Assembly (NCBI GenBank): GCA_963920665.1
Contig: OY987270.1
Span: 620,001-684,000 of the forward strand
DNA: 64,000 bases
DNA from: Straminergon stramineum
Lineage: Eukaryota; Streptophyta; Bryopsida; Hypnales; Calliergonaceae
Direction: 5' to 3'
The notes under the pieces are model-generated. The model worked only from the letters and a program-made list of their open reading frames with translations, did no database searches and was not told the DNA's origin. Positions 36,022 through 48,130 of the stretch are shown here, piece after piece (position 1 is the first letter of the stretch; the number at the start of each line of letters is the position of its first letter). The position numbers and the translations under genes were made by a program.

Positions 36022-39000
36022 TAGCTCATTGCTACTCATGCACAAATTTGTTTCCAAAGGAACATATTGGCATTAGTAGAAAGGAGGTTTTGGACCACCA
36101 AGCTCAAAGTCAAAATTTTGTGCCAAAGATCCACATTGCCCGTTGATGAGCTTAAAACCTCATTTTCTACAAGTGCAAATATTAGTTCCAAAAGGTCACT
36201 AACTTCAAATACAAGATAAGATTGTCATGTTTGGATAATAAGATGTAATATTAACCTTTGGTTAAATGAAGATATTTCATTGTAGAAAAAATGAATAACA
36301 ACATGCTCCATGACCAATGCTTATTCTAAGAGGAGACATAAATTTCCTAAGGTTACACATTGTTATACAACATACACTTATTAATTTGACCTAGTTGGTT
36401 CAAGCCTAGAGGTCCTTGAAAGTAAATTTTGTTCACAAGATTGTAAACGAGAATGGAAAATGAATTTTTATCTTGTTCTAATTCTACTTATGAAGTTAAA
36501 AAGAAAGTAATAAAAAAATTACCTTGATGTTTCAATACTATTTTAGATTGATGTTTCACTACTTTTTTAGATTGATGATTTACTCACATGTTTTTAATGA
36601 TGAAAAGTTCAAAGGAAGTTTTCATACATCATTTACACTTTAACTAGTTATAATATCTATTGATCTAAGGGATTAAAATACTTCAAACTTTCCAACAACC
36701 ATATAATGAAATTTGTATAGTGAATAACCAGAAGGCTCTATTTTATGGTATTCGACACCAACCCAAAGGTGTGTCTTAGTAATATAATCTCAAAAGGAGA
36801 GTGAAAAATGTCCCAAATTTTGCTTAAGCAATGGATCCTTGTAAGAGTATTAAAATATTATATTTAAAATAAAAATTATTATAATGAATCTTCTATTGTT
36901 TTGGCACTTCACTATTTTCATGGAATTCTAATACCATTAGTTTTGAAATTTTTCCAACAAATTTTTTTATTATCTAACATCCTAGGAAATGAAATCTTTT
37001 TTGTGAAAAACTTCTAGTAATTGATAGTCAAAAACACTTGTATCTAGAACAATTTTACATTGGACTAGTTATTGATCACAAACTTACTATTTAGAAAGTA
37101 AGATTGGTAAAAAAATATATCAAGCCTTGATATGTAGTAGATTATTTATTTCAACGATATATTATTATTACTTATTATTGCATATATACTGCAAATTTAA
37201 TACAAGGATTAGATGCATGTGCACAACTAAATGATAAGAATTTTGAACCCACACAAATCAAATTGAAAACACAACTAAATTTGACAGCTCTTCTTCTAAG
37301 GAAATCCCTTAAAATAGGAGAGAACCCTCATTTGGCATGCCCCCACAAGTTATTCAACTTGATACTATAGGTGTCACCATTAAATTTGCCATTATCTTCA
37401 ATTTTGCAATGCATTTGTCTCAAATTTGATGGCTTATGTCTTATTTACATACAATCTATGCACTTTTATGAAGGTGATGATTTACATGTAAGAGTTGGTT
37501 TGAGCATTTTTTTTAATGCTCTGAAGTATATAAGGTCTATTTAATAAGTTTAAGCTACACATCTAATATAATGGAGATTCAAAACCATATAAATGAAGCT
37601 AAGACCACATTTGAAACCACATCTTTTTAACATCATTTTTGGACATTAAATTTTTCATTGCCGATAAATTTACAATGAGTTTGGACTCAATCACTTTGCA
37701 ATATGATTGTTTATGATGGTAATTGTTTAAACCATGCCCCTCATTTGTGTGATGTATTAGGCTATAACCATTTGAAGTTTGTTTCACTAGTTTAGATCAT
37801 CCTCTCTATAATATTATAGATTTATAAATTCATTTTTTATAAATTTAACTTATAAGATTGAAACATATAAATTATAAAATAGACTATTTGAATACAGAAT
37901 TGAAATAAAAAAATTTACAAACTTACAAATTATAATTTAGAAAATTAGAGGTTTCAAGATTACTATTTCTATATTTTCAGCTTCTAAGGATTTGAGATTT
38001 CAGTTGCAACATTTCAAGCTTCTACAATCACTATTTAGTCATCAAAGTTAGCAATTAGAAATGCAAATTTCTCGTTATTTTATTCCTTTTTACCAACAAA
38101 CTTTGGTCCATTCTATATAAATTGTGTTTATAAAACTAAAATACTATTAAATACTTTAATTTGTGAATATGTTTGATACCAACTATAGGTCCACTTCCCT
38201 CCACACTATCAATGAATACTAATTGTTGATTTTGGAATTTGAAATGCTAAAATTTGAAATTCACAAAATTCTGAAAATCTACAAATATTCAAGTTTTTAT
38301 TTTGGCACTTGCAATTTTTTAATTCACATGTAATTAGTGAATTTTTATTTTTATATATTTTAAAATATGAATGTCTTCTTTTTGAAATAAAAACATTAAA
38401 AAATATTCATAATTTTTTTATTAGTTATTCTTTATTTCCATTCTTATTAAATGCTAATGTTTAATTTTTTTTTAATAGAATCATAATATTGCAATATGGC
38501 TTAATTTCTTTAGAATGTTTTCTTGTTTTGTTAAGCACTACTTAAGCATTGAGGTTATTTTTTTGTTCATTTTTTTTAATCTCCAGTTCTTCATCAAGAG
38601 ATATAGACCTTCTAGAGCAATCATGGTCATATCATTCTCCATTTCATTTTTATGGATTTTTTTAATTGTTTATTACTAAATTGTTGCTAAACTTCTTTGC
38701 TTGAAAAGTTCAAATATGATGGTGCTATAATATCAAATCATGTTGAACAACTTTACAAATGGTGTTCATTACTTGGCTTTCTAGCAAAAAGCCAAGCAAA
38801 GTCATGTATAATCTAATGAAGAGGACTTGAAATGGCTACCATTGTAATGGTGGAGGGCCAAAAACATTGAATGCATAGACAAATGACAAAGCCTCTAAAA
38901 TAATTAAAAATAAGAATGGAAGGACAAACATAAATGATACCAAAACAATTATGGCTTCAAATTATGGAGCTTTTGCCATGTGATTTCAAAATTCAATGGC

Positions 39001-40800
39001 TTCATAATATGGACTTCAAACGGCTTCCTTGGTCATTCAAAATATACAAATAGATCCCATAGTCAACAATGCTTGTAAAGCTATAATTTCAAGGTCTTCA
39101 TTGAAATTAATTTATTAAAATAGAATAATAAGAAAATGGTGATGATGTGTTATATAATTCATAGGTCATATTACATTACTATAATTTATAGATCCAATAT
39201 GAATTTCAATAGAAACAAAAATAAATTTCCATCAATATTATTTTATTCAACATAAAAAAATTCAAAAAAAAATTTGTAAAATTTTGGCATCTATTTTAGG
39301 ATTTTTTAAAATCAACAACTACAATAGATCATAATCAATCAAAAAGAGTAATACACAATGAACAAGTACTATATCATCTCAATGCCACTGTAAAAAATAT
39401 TGTAAGGGTATACATATGCAAGTTCACCAAATAGCAATGTCTTAACCGGTAGGATTCAACTATTAAAATTATGGTATAGATTTTGCAAAGAATGTAATAT
39501 ACAAAAGTATTCAACTATGGATCGATACCATAGCTTCCTAGCAACTTGGGCAACTTTCTATGTAATAATTAGTTAAAATGCAAAAAACACTTAAGCAACC
39601 CAAAAAATAATATATTAAAATTAGAATTTTTTTTAATATTGTTAAATAAGTTAGGCATTCATCCAAGCTGCTAGGAAGCTACAACATATTCTTTGTTTGC
39701 AAGAGTGATAACTTCTCATTTTCCCCTCTAGAATGAAGAAGTCACTTGAACACTAAAAGACTAAACAACTCACTTTAAGTTATTGAATAGAAAAAACAAC
39801 CCTTTGAGTTCCAAAGACTGTAGACCATAAAATGGTCACTCCGAAACTGCCATAGTAAAAAATATCAATTTGTAGTACCGTACCTTTGGGGTAGGGTTGG
39901 CAGAAAATAATAATTTTCCAAAAAGCCATAAAAGAATGAAAGAGAGAAATTGCTGAATTCAGGAAGATTTAAATGACGAAGTTGCTGTAGACAAAGAAAG
40001 TATCCAATATTAACCAAAATGGTCAAACGTTAAGTCCGATCATGAAAGTTTCCTATGACACGGGGAAGGAGGCTTATCATGAGCAATCAAGAATGGAGAG
40101 GTCGTTTTTATAATGAAACCCAGTGTTTACCAAGAATCTTCAAAGGATATGGGATAATCTAAAGATGAGAGCTTAACTATGAGTAATTGAGTGCCTATTA
40201 ATCTTAATTTACTTATCCCACATAGATTGTTTCACCTCCTACCACCCAACTTGAATAAATAACTTGTATACTCAAATCATGGAACTTGACGGGTAATGAC
40301 ATAGGAATCTTCATGTTGAAGGCAATCTAATCATTTTATCACAATGTTGAATTTTTAAGAAATTAAATTTAAAGTGCCGAACTCTGGGAATTGTAATTAA
40401 TTATTGAGCACCGATGTTTCGACCCTGACCCCAACGTACGGTAATGTATCCAAAATAATTTTTTGATGTCATTGCATGGCAATTGAAGTTTACTTTTCCA
40501 TGCAATGGACTAATCAACTAGAAAAGCATTTTGGAAACCATTAAGTTACTATGAATAAAACAGGTCCACTCATACCAGAACTAGTTCAAATTTTGCTGAA
40601 AATCAAACTCACCATAATTTTTCAATTCTTAGTTGAGTTATGATAAATTTTGGAGGTGTCTGAAAACAACTGAGAGCCACTTTAAAATGCCGTGAACTTG
40701 AGCTTGTTGCAAAGAGCCCTGGCTCATTGACAATTGTTGCAAGTTGCATTGGTCAAAGTTTCCAATTAAAATGGGCAATCATTTATGTTCTGTTGCTGTT
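36022..40800. other. Long AT-rich stretch without recognised features
   Basis: Nearly 4.8 kb without frames above about 62 aa and without terminal repeats that I can pair. The phrase ACCAAAACAATTATGGCTTC near 38939 resembles one near 8318 and may mark an old shared repeat. Confidence 0.45.
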
Positions 40801-40813
40801 GAGTTGAGTTTGT

Positions 40814-41068
40814 GTGATGATTCCATGTCTGTGTGGAAATCATGAAAATTGGCAATTCCTAATGCTACCAGTTGCAACTGAAGGAAGACAAGTTGAAGCA
40901 ATAGGATGTGATGGCTCTGTTATCAAAGTCAATGTTCAGGGAGAATTGCCTGTTAGTTCATGGATTGTTAGCCTACCGGTGGAATTGGGAATAGAACCCG
41001 ATTGCAATTCGAAAACAACGGTAAAATCTGGTGAGAAAATCTATAAAATTTCATTTTGGAGTCAATAA
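40814..41068 (+). CDS. Weak open frame of 84 codons, unknown, possible exon remnant
   Basis: ATG at 40814, stop at 41066-41068. The composition is less AT-biased than its neighbours, and the encoded peptide is balanced rather than low-complexity, with five Cys-containing or Gly-rich spots and no signal peptide or membrane segment. No family motif is recognised. No partner exon with fitting splice sites was found. It lies about 240 bases left of a class A piggyBac-like insertion. It could be a chance frame or a broken exon. Confidence 0.15.
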   Translation: MMIPCLCGNHENWQFLMLPVATEGRQVEAIGCDGSVIKVNVQGELPVSSWIVSLPVELGIEPDCNSKTTVKSGEKIYKISFWSQ

Positions 41069-41310
41069 TAGAGAAACAATCGCACTTGAAAAAGTTGAAA
41101 AACTGGTTCAATATGAGATCTAAAGGAAAAAAGCTGGTAAAACTTCAAAAATACTCTGAACGCTGATCATAGTAATCTCCAACGCAACTCTCCTCATAAG
41201 CTCTTCAATTATTCAAGAAGAGCGCAACACCCATGCAAACACAGCATCTTTTCAGACTGGCAGTGACTGCCAACTTGTAAGGATGCAAGCAGTAGCATAA
41301 GGTAACTTAA

Positions 41311-41876
41311 CCCCTAAAGGACGAGGCACATTTTGGACACAAGCTGTGAAAAACTGCCACTTCTTAGAACAGTAAGAAAAAAATGAAAAAAAAAATGTTT
41401 TTTTTCAAAATTCAACCGTACAAATTTGTACTAGACTACTATGGGAATATGTGGAAAAAATTTCAGAAACTTTGACCGCACGGATTGAAAGATTATAACG
41501 TTCGAAGTTAGAAGAAAAAGTTTTTTTTTGACCCTGCCCGACAGGGCCAGCAGACTTTAACTCCTGTAAAAGTGAGATTTTTACACTACACATGGTTAGT
41601 TTCTTTTACATTTGTATCTGAAATCACGTAAATTACATATCTGTAAAATTTCAGAAGTAAAGGAGGAGTTTTGCAAAAGCTGCCCGATTAAAAAAAAAGT
41701 TCGGGGCAGCATAACTTTTGATCCGGGCATCTGATCGAAAAAAAAATTATATTCCCACTTAGGGGTACATGTTTACACCTTGTGTCAAAAATTTGTGAAC
41801 ATCCAACCAAAATTGACTTCACAGGAACCTACCCGGATTTCGATTGTCCGTTCAACGGACAATTGTCCTTTAGGGG
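41311..41876 (+). mobile_element. Class A piggyBac-like element, young copy 1 (566 bp)
   Basis: TTAA lies at both borders (41307-41310, 41877-41880). Terminal inverted repeat CCCCTAAAGGAC / GTCCTTTAGGGG is 12 bp and perfect. A perfect palindrome, ATTGTCCGTT-C-AACGGACAAT (41843-41863), sits 13 bp inside the right end. It aligns end to end with the copy at 46466-47031, with about a dozen differences by eye, while flanks are unrelated. No frame above 70 aa. Both copies must have been moved by a transposase encoded elsewhere. Confidence 0.9.
41843..41863. repeat. Subterminal palindrome of class A element
   Basis: Ten-base arms around a single C, 13 bp from the right end of the element. The same palindrome is kept in the second young copy (46998-47018). 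It could be a transposase-binding or hairpin site; that role is inference. Confidence 0.8.
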
Positions 41877-42419
41877 TTAATTGATTACATTATTGGAATG
41901 GAAAATGGCTGCACAACCTGTGCTCGTTTCAAAGTGTTCATTTTTCCTTCATGGACTTCAGAAAAGAACTCCTACTACGATTTCAGCGGAGAGGGACGTG
42001 GACTTACTTGTCACAAGTCCAAGAATTCTTAGTTTTAAAATGAGCAATTGCATATATCATATCGTGAAAAAATTATATACTTGGTGCTAAAACAAAAACA
42101 AAACATCAAAAAGCTTGTTGGAATTGCACAAAGAGGACGATGATAAGGAGACACACTAATAATATTTTTTTTTAAACAGATAAAGAAGAAGAAGAAAACA
42201 CCCAAAGACACTAGCTAGAGCTTGGCAGCTTGCCAAGAAATGCATTCTCCATTTGATTCCAGGAATTAAATGCCGTTAGAGTTCACTGATAAGTTAACTC
42301 TATCACAAGTTCATGCACAACCCAAGTTTCGATAAGAGCAAACTTGTGACTGAAGTTGTGATCTCTCTGCAAATGAAGATCCCTCCATTCATTAAAAAAA
42401 GTTTTGATTAGAGCTGCAG

Positions 42420-43390
42420 GTTCGATCAGTTCTGGTAAGTTAATATTCAATGGCTGAGTACAGAGTACAGACCGACTCAGTCAGTGTACTCCTACACGCT
42501 GCCACAACAGGATTGCGGGGATTCTGTTTCAGTCTTCGCCTGTCCAGTGCCAAACTGCCAATGTAAGTTAAGTTGGTTGCAAGTGCTTCAGTTTCTAGCT
42601 AAGTTAGGATTTTCGTTCTTTGTTTTATCTTAAACAAACGTAACGGAATTTCTTTGCCAGTGAGAGAGCTTCTAAGGTAGCTAAGCTAGGGTTTCAGTTC
42701 GTAGCATCTCTCATGCATGCACACTCCTAGCCTCAGGCAGTTGCCAGATCTGAGGAGCCTCAACTCATTCATGCAGATCTTCTACTGTAAGTAACAGAAG
42801 GGGATTTCTGTCAAGTTGCTAGGGTTACAATCTGCAGTTCTAGCTTGGCATTCACTTGCTGCTCCTTCTGTTCGTACGGATTCGTGTAAGCCCACAACTT
42901 CAGTCACAATCATTATGAGGCCCAGGGAAATTCCATTTGTGGAACACTCAAATCGAAGTAGGCTAAGCTTTTTCTTCACCCTGCCACGTTCAGTTGAGGA
43001 TAGTCAGTCGTAAGGAACCGGCCAGTTGGGAGCTTGTTGCATGTTTCATGTGGAGCAATAACCAATGAGAACACCAACTGGATGGCCGTTGGCTGGGGTT
43101 TAATGCTTAGCTTCAGACTGGCAGAAGTTACGCAGTCCGAGAATGCCCAGACCAATTCAAGTTCCATCACCCATGCTCTGGATTGATTTTCCAGGTATCT
43201 TTACTCTTCAGATCAGATTGGCAAATGCATGCTGTTGGGTATCTCATGAGCAAGATGGTAGACAAGCATCTTCAGCGATCAGTCAATCAAGCTCCATATA
43301 TTCCCAGCAGGATTGTGTGTGTAAGGCTTTGATCATTGCTGCCCTCTCCAAAGCCCAGTGCCCATCCCTAGTAGTTATACGCTAGAGTCA
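42420..43390. other. GC-richer island with GTAAGTTAAG words, no supportable gene
   Basis: Composition is close to balanced and unlike the flanking AT-rich DNA. Words such as GGTAAGTTAA (42434), TGTAAGTTAAGTTGG (42559) and CTAGCTAAGTTAGG recur. Frames of 62-80 aa on both strands show no family motif. GTAAGT words could be donor splice sites of an unrecognised transcript, but no coding exon is attached. Confidence 0.4.
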
Positions 43391-43647
43391 ACGAACCAGA
43401 AACGTGGAGATGGTGTAAAATAGACAATTGAGAAGCTCAAGAAATTGAGTGCTGTAACCCTAAAATGTCTCAACAATCCATTTCGGTCATGTATCTACGT
43501 ATGCTGGTATATCTTTTGTATGTATTTCTGATATTACCATATTTGATCGAATTTAAAAATAAAACAGATTTTGTACCATAGAATGCAGTAAGTAGAAATA
43601 CAAAGTCTTATCTCAATCCATAACGGCAGCCTCTAAAAAACTTTATA

Positions 43648-44107
43648 TAAGGTAAAACAGCCCATTACGGACCAAATGGGAGGTTTGCCCTCTTGTCATT
43701 TCTGAAATTTTCTACTTTTTTTCCCAAAGAAAGTCAAGTGATAGAAATGGCAAGAGCATTTGAAACCAAATTTATTCGACAAAGTGTGAATTTGTTATGA
43801 ATTTTTGAAGTGTTCAGCCCATTACAGCTTGTAGACTACCCCGAAACCAACAAAAACTGATCCATGACACTCATCTTACTTACCTATTACAGTCACAATG
43901 TTTTCTAACACAGAAGACCTGAAAAAGGCACTTCCTCCAATGAACTAACACAAAAAAACTGAAAGTTCCTACTGCAGTCGCTAGTTACTCCATTTCAGTT
44001 AGCTAAGACATTGAATGTGGCCCAAATCTCAAAAACTAAAAGAAAACTGTAATGGGCTCATTCATAGAGTTCCATAATGGGCAAAAGGTCCGTAATGTTT
44101 TACCTTA
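43648..44107. mobile_element. MITE with AGGTAAAAC termini and repeated CAGCCCATTAC words
   Basis: The left end TAAGGTAAAACAG..CCATTACGGACC and the right end GGTCCGTAATGTTTTACCTTA are inverted repeats interrupted by a short indel. TA lies outside AGGTAAAAC at each end. Subterminal words CAGCCCATTAC (43658, 43816) and GTAATGGGCT (44049) repeat in both orientations. About 460 bp, non-coding. TA flanks suggest a Tc1/mariner-type MITE. Confidence 0.65.
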
Positions 44108-44640
44108 CATCCAGGACTTTTAAAGCTTCACCTTACAAAGATGGAGCCTAAAATTCAATACTAGCTTTGAAACATAGTGTTGTATTGCATATCAGAAAAT
44201 GCAATTTACTATACAATGCTATTTGAACTACACTACAATAGGCATATTGATTGCTTTATTGAGTGATATGTTATAGTTTTGTAGACAAAGACAAATTGGA
44301 GTATGTGTATCTTAGTACAACAAAACTTCTAATAAGCAATAGTCTCTAACTAAAGTAATAAACCTCTCTAAAGCAATATTGATTGTCGGTCCTAGCATGG
44401 TTCACATTCAAATGTCATGAATGCGAATGACCCTTCCTTATGTAATAAAACCTCTCTAATGTAATGTGTCAAACCAATCCCCGCCTGTCTCTTTATGGAA
44501 GTTCTATTGTAGAAAGGGGGATCTTCACAGTACTACCATGTTTGGGACCAAGAGCCCGTTGGTTTACAAGACTATGACCTCCTTTCTCATGGCACCATGT
44601 TGTTGAATTCAACACTCTTTGATTCTTTATGTTGTATACT

Positions 44641-44692
44641 TTGTTTTTGTTTTTTTGACACAGATGAAATGGAATTTCATTGCTAGGATAGA
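44641..44692 (-). mobile_element. LINE-like 3' tail
   Basis: On the minus strand, GCAATGAAATTCCATCTGTG runs into TCAAAAAAACAAAAACAAAG. The same core is present at 60508-60560. This is the usual look of the 3' end of a plant LINE joined to its A-rich tail. Upstream sequence is not obviously reverse transcriptase, so the copy is severely truncated. Confidence 0.5.
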
Positions 44693-44779
44693 AACACAAT
44701 GTTGTTTACTTCGGAGGTCACTACATAGGATTGCATGCATATTATTCCTTTTTTTCAATTGAAATCATTGAAATCTCAT

Positions 44780-45520
44780 GTCTTCTACAAGTCATATTTG
44801 CTTCCACTAAACAAACATGCCCAACGACAGGGAACACCTTTCTTTTCTCAACTGACTTCGATTCAGTTTCGTTGTCCTCCAACCACATACGAACAATCGA
44901 GCATGCGGGTGTCTGTTCAGTTAACTTATGCCCAAGTGCAAGTTTGCAAGGATTGATAGTTCCCAAATTGTGTGCAGAGGTACACACAGGGACTTGCGCC
45001 AACAGGAACCAACCCTCTTATGGAGCATGACGTAACGTAATTTGAATGCCTGCCTGGCTAACCCTAAGCTTAGACTCCTCCAGAGTCCAGAGTCCAGACT
45101 CCAGTACTCACTCCACTGTTGTTGTCTGTACGTAAGCTTAAGTTAAGTTAAGTTCTGCGTTTCCCGATAAAGCTGAGATTGCTGCCAAACCAAACTGGTA
45201 AGTTAAGTACTTAAGTTCTTTGCTATTCTTAATTGAATGATGTGTGTACTTGGAAGTTGCAAATCCTTCTGATCTGCATGCGCCAACATCCTCAACTGAA
45301 CCGTGATTCCAGTCTGCGTGCCTGCCTGCGTGGGTTGGCTGGTTGGTTGCATTGTGGCAGCCTTCTGCAACTACGGCCCATTTGTTCTGCCAGGTCGAAC
45401 CTCTCAATGCTTATCGTTCATGCTAAGCTTAGGCTCTCTGGGCTCTCTCTGGCCTCTGGACCAAAGCAGTCGAGGCTAGAATTGAAGTACAATAACTTCA
45501 AAGATTGACTCTAAAATATG
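44780..45520. other. GC-richer island with TTAAGTTAAG words
   Basis: It contains AAGCTTAAGTTAAGTTAAG (45134-45152), GGTAAGTTAAGTACTTAAG (45197) and AGAGTCCAGAGTCCAG (45080). Frames to 99 aa on both strands have no recognised motif. Same word style as the islands at 11.6-12.2 and 42.4-43.4 kb. Confidence 0.4.
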
Positions 45521-45816
45521 CCTTTGTATGAACTTTCATCCATTGCAAGTCAATGCAGTCATGATAACAACCACCCTGCCTCCACTGCATGCAATGGTTT
45601 TAATTTAGGTTTAGGTACGAATGGGGAAAAGAGGATCTGGAAGACCTGATTGATCGTGGTGCCAGTCCTTTGTCCAGACTAAATATCACTAGATTTGCAT
45701 GTTGTAGTTTTCTAGGTTTGGTACACAAATGAAAGTAAGCTCTCAAGGCATTGCAGAAGAGTAGAATGCATGAACCACCAGCGGGAAACGGTCTGCTGGA
45801 GACAAGAGAATGAAGA

Positions 45817-45839
45817 GACAGACAGACAGACAGACAGAC
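45817..45839 (+). repeat. GACA tetranucleotide microsatellite
   Basis: Nearly six perfect GACA units. Confidence 0.9.
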
Positions 45840-46035
45840 GGAGTTAAATTTTAAATATACAAGTACCCAACACCTCCTCCACGAGCGTATATGTTGTTGT
45901 TTTCATTCTTGGCATCGCGATTGGAGTAAAATTGTAACTGTTGTCTCAAAAACTGCTTGTATCACCAGATTTCAGGGTCATAACATTCAGTAGTCTACAA
46001 CTCTTCTGCTCTACCCTTCCCCCAACAGGATGGCC

Positions 46036-46264
46036 GGGGTGGATTGACCCCCTCGCTCGTTCCCAAGGGAAAACCCTGAAATTTTTTATTTGACAGGTAT
46101 GATAAAATTTGCAAATTCTGAATTCAGATTTTCAATCAGAGGCCCCAAAATTAGGTCGGTGAGGTACAGAAGCTAGAATAATGAAGCACAAAATAGGGGG
46201 TCTTTTTTTTTACCTGCACTTGTGGATTGACTTGGGGGGACGAGCAAGGGGGTCAATCCACCCC
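46036..46264 (+). mobile_element. MITE of the TGGATTGACCCCCT family, best copy
   Basis: The left end GGGGTGGATTGACCCCCTCG and the right end AGCAAGGGGGTCAATCCACC(CC) are inverted repeats with few changes over about 25 bp. About 229 bp, non-coding. Related copies are at 18782-19013, 11200-11495 and 10950-11170. The target duplication is unclear. Confidence 0.75.
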
Positions 46265-46465
46265 AACCAACAAGATGATGTGGAATATTTTACACCCCAT
46301 CAATAGCTATGTAGCATTAAGCAAGAGAATGGTGAGAGGTTTATAAAATAAATTAGTAACAAAAGAAATAATCAAAATTAGAAATAAAAAATAATCAATA
46401 AAAAAAAGTAGTAATAAAAAGCACTTAGTAATCATGTCAAATTTAACTACTTTTGGACTATTTAA

Positions 46466-47031
46466 CCCCTAAAGGACGAGGCACATTTTGGACACAAGCT
46501 GTGAAAAACTGCCACTTCTTAGAACAGTAAGAAAAAAGTGAAAAAAAAATGTTTTTTTTCAAAATTCAACCGTACAAATTTGTACTAGACTACTATGGGA
46601 ATATGTGGAAAAAATTTCAGAAACTTTGACCGCACGGATTGAAAGATTATAACGTTCGAAGTTAGAAGAAAAAGTTTTTTTTTGACCCTGCCCGACAGGG
46701 CCAGCAGACTTTAACTCCTGTAAAAGTGAGATTTTTACACTATACATGGTTATTCTTTTTTACATTTGTATCTGAAATCATGTAAATTACATACCTATAA
46801 AATTTCAGAAGTAAAGGAGGAGTTTTGCAAAAGCTGCCCGATTAAAAAAAAAGTTCGGGGCAGCATAACTTTTGATCCGGGCATCCGATCGAAAAAAAAA
46901 TTATATTCCCAGTTAGGGGATACATGTTTACACCTTGTGTCAAAAATTTGTGAACATCCAACCAAAATTGACTTCACAGGAACCTACCCGGATTTCGATT
47001 GTCCGTTCAACGGACAATTGTCCTTTAGGGG
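46466..47031 (+). mobile_element. Class A piggyBac-like element, young copy 2 (566 bp)
   Basis: TTAA at 46462-46465 and 47032-47035; perfect 12-bp terminal repeats; subterminal palindrome at 46998-47018. It has exactly the same length as copy 1 at 41311. Differences include a few substitutions near 46760-46800 and two compensating one-base indels. It is inserted into another MITE (46434-47246), so it is the younger of the two. Confidence 0.9.
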
Positions 47032-47059
47032 TTAATGAATTTTGGACTATACATCCGAA

Positions 47060-47195
47060 GATCTCCAAATAATATCATCAAGAGATCTCCCGATGATTGT
47101 ATGGATCTCCCGTTGATTGTATAGATCCCGAGGTTTTGTATTGATCTCCTGATGTTTTGGATTATCCCTTGATGATCATTTTTTTTTCTCCCGAT
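47060..47195 (+). repeat. Diverged minisatellite, unit about 20 bp
   Basis: ATCTCCCGATGATTGTATGG, ATCTCCCGTTGATTGTATAG and then ATCCCGAGGTTTTGTATTG and ATCTCCTGATGTTTTGG follow one another, forming about five units of decreasing similarity inside the host MITE. Confidence 0.6.
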
Positions 47196-47929
47196 GACCA
47201 TTGTTAATTTTGGACTTTCAAAAGTCCAAAAGTAGTTAAATGTGGCATAATGTTGAATGAACTTCATGGAGATGACTCAAGGCAACCTCTTTGAAGGCTA
47301 CAAAATGTTATGATAGTAATGGCCTCCTCTGCTTTGTTTTTATTAGTGCATAGGACATTAATTCACCACTCCTATTTTCACCTCTGATAGTGTATGATTG
47401 CATTCCATCCAAAGACACACATTTTTACACAAACATTTACAAAGTGGTCAACCAACAATTCAACAATTTCTAATTCCTAAAATTCAATTGTAGGATCATA
47501 TTTCTAGTGTAGTAATAGGGCTAAGGTAATTCTATTTATTACTTGCATGCCAAATTTCATAACATAATGGAGGTGTCCAATAGACCCAAAATCATCTTGT
47601 ACTAAGAAGATGTTCAAAAAATGACAACTACGCTAGTATAATTTCAATTTTAAGCACCAAAATTATATAATTGTTATGATTTTATACTAGAATTGAGCTA
47701 ATGGTTTTGAATTGTTCAAAAATTGCCATTTCTAATGCAATGAGTAAAACATTAATAAATTAGATATTTTTCAATTATACATTATTGCCATGTAATATTG
47801 TGAGAATGTAAGGAGAAAAAATTCATGACACTTACCTTCATAAAATTGTTAGATACAAGCATTCAAAAGTTAATGAAGAATGATCAACTTGCCCAATTTT
47901 TTTCCCTTCCTATTAGCAAGTTGCCCAAG

Positions 47930-48130
47930 TTTTCCCTAAAATTTTAGGCTCTATATTCTTGATTCTGATAATTGATTTAGAAGGGGGAATATGTGCTTTC
48001 TCAAAGTCTATTCAAGCTAGCATCTTTGGTAAACTATTCACTTTCATCCACCAGAAATTGACTTCGTTTGAACCTACTCGAACTTTCAAAATTCAAAAAG
48101 ATATATGGGAGTTTATTGTCATTTAGGGGG
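47930..48130 (+). mobile_element. Fragment of a class A piggyBac-like element (right end)
   Basis: AAATTGACTTCGTTTGAACC and the words before it follow the right third of class A, and the end reads CATTTAGGGGG. The flank is ATAA rather than TTAA. The left part is not recognisable. Confidence 0.5.

Larger units (their letters stand above)
46434..47246. mobile_element. MITE with TTTAACTACTTTTGGAC ends, split by a class A element
   Basis: The left end (ATTTAACTACTTTTGGACTA, 46440-46459) and the right end (GTCCAAAAGTAGTTAAATG, 47223-47241) are inverted repeats. The class A element 46466-47031 lies between them and is inserted at a TTAA just inside the left end. Without it the host element would be about 240 bp. 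It includes a run of diverged repeats of about 20 bp. Confidence 0.6.

Noticed and set aside
41405..41593. 62-aa frame repeated almost identically at 46559-46747 as a conserved small protein
   Set aside because: It repeats because the two class A elements are near-identical DNA; the older copy at 1285-1855 does not keep it as a matching frame.
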